Shown here in pieces: positions 6,806 through 8,050 of a DNA stretch of 8,050 nt (positions are counted from its first letter, which is position 1; every line of letters starts with the position of its first letter). The stretch comes from Limisphaerales bacterium. GTDB lineage: Bacteria; Verrucomicrobiota; Verrucomicrobiae; Limisphaerales; UBA11358. Location of the stretch: assembly GCA_003152145.1 (NCBI GenBank), contig PLZL01000081.1, positions 168 to 8,217 on the forward strand. Reading direction: 5' to 3'. Below the pieces are notes generated by a model. That model was not told the origin of the DNA. It did not search any database and saw only the letters and a list, made by a program, of their open reading frames with translations. The translations under genes were made by a program, and so were the position numbers.

Positions 6806-8050
6806 TTACTGCGTTTCAAGTTTCAGTTCAACACTATCGGCGACGGCATCCTTCACATGCGAAATGTCCGTCACCTTGAGCACGCCCAAATAATCCGGTC
6901 CTTCCATGTGCGATTTTGGCAGGTTCACCAAATCCAGCGCGCTCACGGTCGGTTCAAATAACGTGGCATAGAGCGCGTTCGCGGCCATCGCGCCATTCGC
7001 GCGCAATCCGACTTGTGCCGGATCCCCTCCCCGCACGAAATGAATCGCCTGAATCGCGCGGCGGATGTCCCACGCCCGCATCCCGTCGAGAGTCTGGCCA
7101 AGCAGCATGAAACGCCGCCGGATTTGCGTGAGGCGCTTGTCGCCGCCGGACCAGGCATCCAGCCCGACACCGCGCGGCGCGAAGAAGGCGAGCGCGGCGT
7201 TTTTCTCCGACAGCTCAAGTTTCAGTTTTTCAAGCGCGCCGGGATTTGCGCCGGGTGAGTTCGGCTCCGTAAGTTCGTTGTTCAATCCATCCGCAAATTC
7301 CGCACTCACGGCGGCCAGCCAGTTCGTCCAACCTGGCTGATCGAGAACATGAAGCGAGATCATCCCAGCCGGTTTGGCCGCCGCGTTTTCGAGAAAATAG
7401 AACCGCAACAGAACATCATGCTGGCTGGTGAAATCCCACGCGCTGAAGCGAACTCCGTCACGCTCGATGGAAAACATGCGCACAGGCTCCAGCGCCGGCG
7501 TTGCCTCATCCGGCCAGGCCGAGAAAACTTTTTGGCGCAGAACTGCGCGGAGTTCACCCGCTGATCTCTTTTCAGGCTTCGCCAAAGGCACGAAAGTATC
7601 CGCGATGTTGGTGTTGATCGAATCGGCTGGCAGCGTTTCAAACACCTTGAGTTCGGCGGGCGCGAAAAACTTCTTTGCGGCCATCGCCACCGGCGGCTCC
7701 TCGCCTTTCAAAAAACGATTGAACCAGCGGAGCACGGCCAGTTGCAGTTCCGGCGTTTCCATGTGCGGGCCAGGCGCGATGGTGAGCGCCAGATTCGTCG
7801 TCGCGCCGTAAAGCTGATAGATGCGCCGGACTTTTTCATAAATGCGCATCGTGCTGTCGAGGTGGAACAGTTGGTCGCGGTCCGTGCCGCCAATCAGAAG
7901 CGGGCGCGGCGCGGCAAGCGCGGCAACCTGTGGAAAATCCCAGCGGTAAATGTTCACAAAAAAATTACAGTCGCAGTGACTGTCAATCACGCCGTCCAGC
8001 ATGTGGCTTTGCGCGTCAGCCATGCCCGCGAGCGGCGCGGCGGCCTTGAT
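6806..8050 (-). CDS. Tandem alpha/beta-hydrolase (acetyl-xylan-esterase-like), N-terminus beyond right edge
   Basis: The frame is open from the right edge (8050) to the TAA at 6806-6808, giving 414 visible residues. The ATG at 8021-8023 is internal: family-like sequence (IKAAAPLAG) precedes it. The first part is the C-terminal half of an alpha/beta hydrolase: DSHCDCNFFVNIYRWDFPQVAAL, APRPLLIGGTDRD with the candidate catalytic Asp (visible residue 57 or 59), and GPHMETPELQ with the likely catalytic His (residue 96, codon 7763-7765), ending at FLKGE. The nucleophile Ser lies outside the window. After a beta-rich linker comes a second partial hydrolase-like unit (about 275-414) with FFAPRGVG, RRRFMLLGQTLDGMRAWDIRRAI and ANGAMAANALYA. 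Such two-part proteins, as I recall, are common in Planctomycetes and Verrucomicrobia and are usually annotated as acetylxylan esterase or prolyl-oligopeptidase-like hydrolases; the substrate is a guess. It converges on the pump gene with a 14-base gap and is probably unrelated to it. Confidence 0.85.
   Translation of the reverse strand: MKAAAPLAGMADAQSHMLDGVIDSHCDCNFFVNIYRWDFPQVAALAAPRPLLIGGTDRDQLFHLDSTMRIYEKVRRIYQLYGATTNLALTIAPGPHMETPELQLAVLRWFNRFLKGEEPPVAMAAKKFFAPAELKVFETLPADSINTNIADTFVPLAKPEKRSAGELRAVLRQKVFSAWPDEATPALEPVRMFSIERDGVRFSAWDFTSQHDVLLRFYFLENAAAKPAGMISLHVLDQPGWTNWLAAVSAEFADGLNNELTEPNSPGANPGALEKLKLELSEKNAALAFFAPRGVGLDAWSGGDKRLTQIRRRFMLLGQTLDGMRAWDIRRAIQAIHFVRGGDPAQVGLRANGAMAANALYATLFEPTVSALDLVNLPKSHMEGPDYLGVLKVTDISHVKDAVADSVELKLETQ

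Noticed and set aside
6804..6821. GGTTACT plus GCGTTTCAAGT near the hydrolase stop, both also present around the operator at 1819-1845.
   Set aside because: The order is reversed, no dyad is formed, and an 11-base repeat is expected several times by chance in 8 kb. It spans a stop codon at the 3' ends of two genes, a poor place for an operator.

Overview
The window is a stretch of GC-rich bacterial chromosome, most likely from a member of the Verrucomicrobiota. This is inferred from recalled protein style and not from a search. Three things point that way: the right-hand tandem hydrolase is of a kind I associate with Planctomycetes and Verrucomicrobia; a kinase-less CHASE3 receptor carries an unusual cytoplasmic tail; and none of the four visible start codons has a Shine-Dalgarno sequence. 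It reads as ordinary chromosome. I see no transposase, integrase, tRNA, rRNA, CRISPR array or phage gene.

Layout, left to right. (1) Positions 2-937, plus strand: the 3' two thirds of gatA, the amidase subunit of the tRNA-dependent amidotransferase, cut by the left edge just before its catalytic serine. (2) Positions 954-1788, plus strand: a membrane receptor-like protein with two membrane helices flanking a periplasmic CHASE3 domain and a short cytoplasmic tail. A one-base frameshift near 1668 makes the literal reading frame stop at 1736. Skipping one base restores a conserved-looking tail ending at 1788. (3) Positions 1789-1857: a 69-base intergenic region with a 7+7 bp inverted repeat just upstream of the next gene, a good candidate for a TetR operator. 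(4) Positions 1858-6791, plus strand: a compact operon of a TetR repressor, a lipoprotein-type periplasmic adaptor and an RND (HAE1, MdtB/MdtC-like) inner-membrane pump, with gaps of 6 and 20 bases. No outer-membrane channel gene is present. (5) Positions 6806-8050, minus strand: a tandem alpha/beta-hydrolase protein (acetyl-xylan-esterase-like), convergent with the pump, its N-terminal part beyond the right edge.

How they fit together: genes 4a-4c are probably one regulated efflux unit, in which the repressor controls itself and the adaptor-pump pair and releases the operator when it binds a small toxic compound. The pump must borrow a TolC-like channel encoded elsewhere. gatA is housekeeping and unrelated to its neighbours. 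The CHASE3 protein has no kinase or cyclase of its own, so it would have to signal through a partner if it is functional. The most notable signal in the window is its frameshifted tail, which matches a small module usually seen with four cysteines but here keeps only one.
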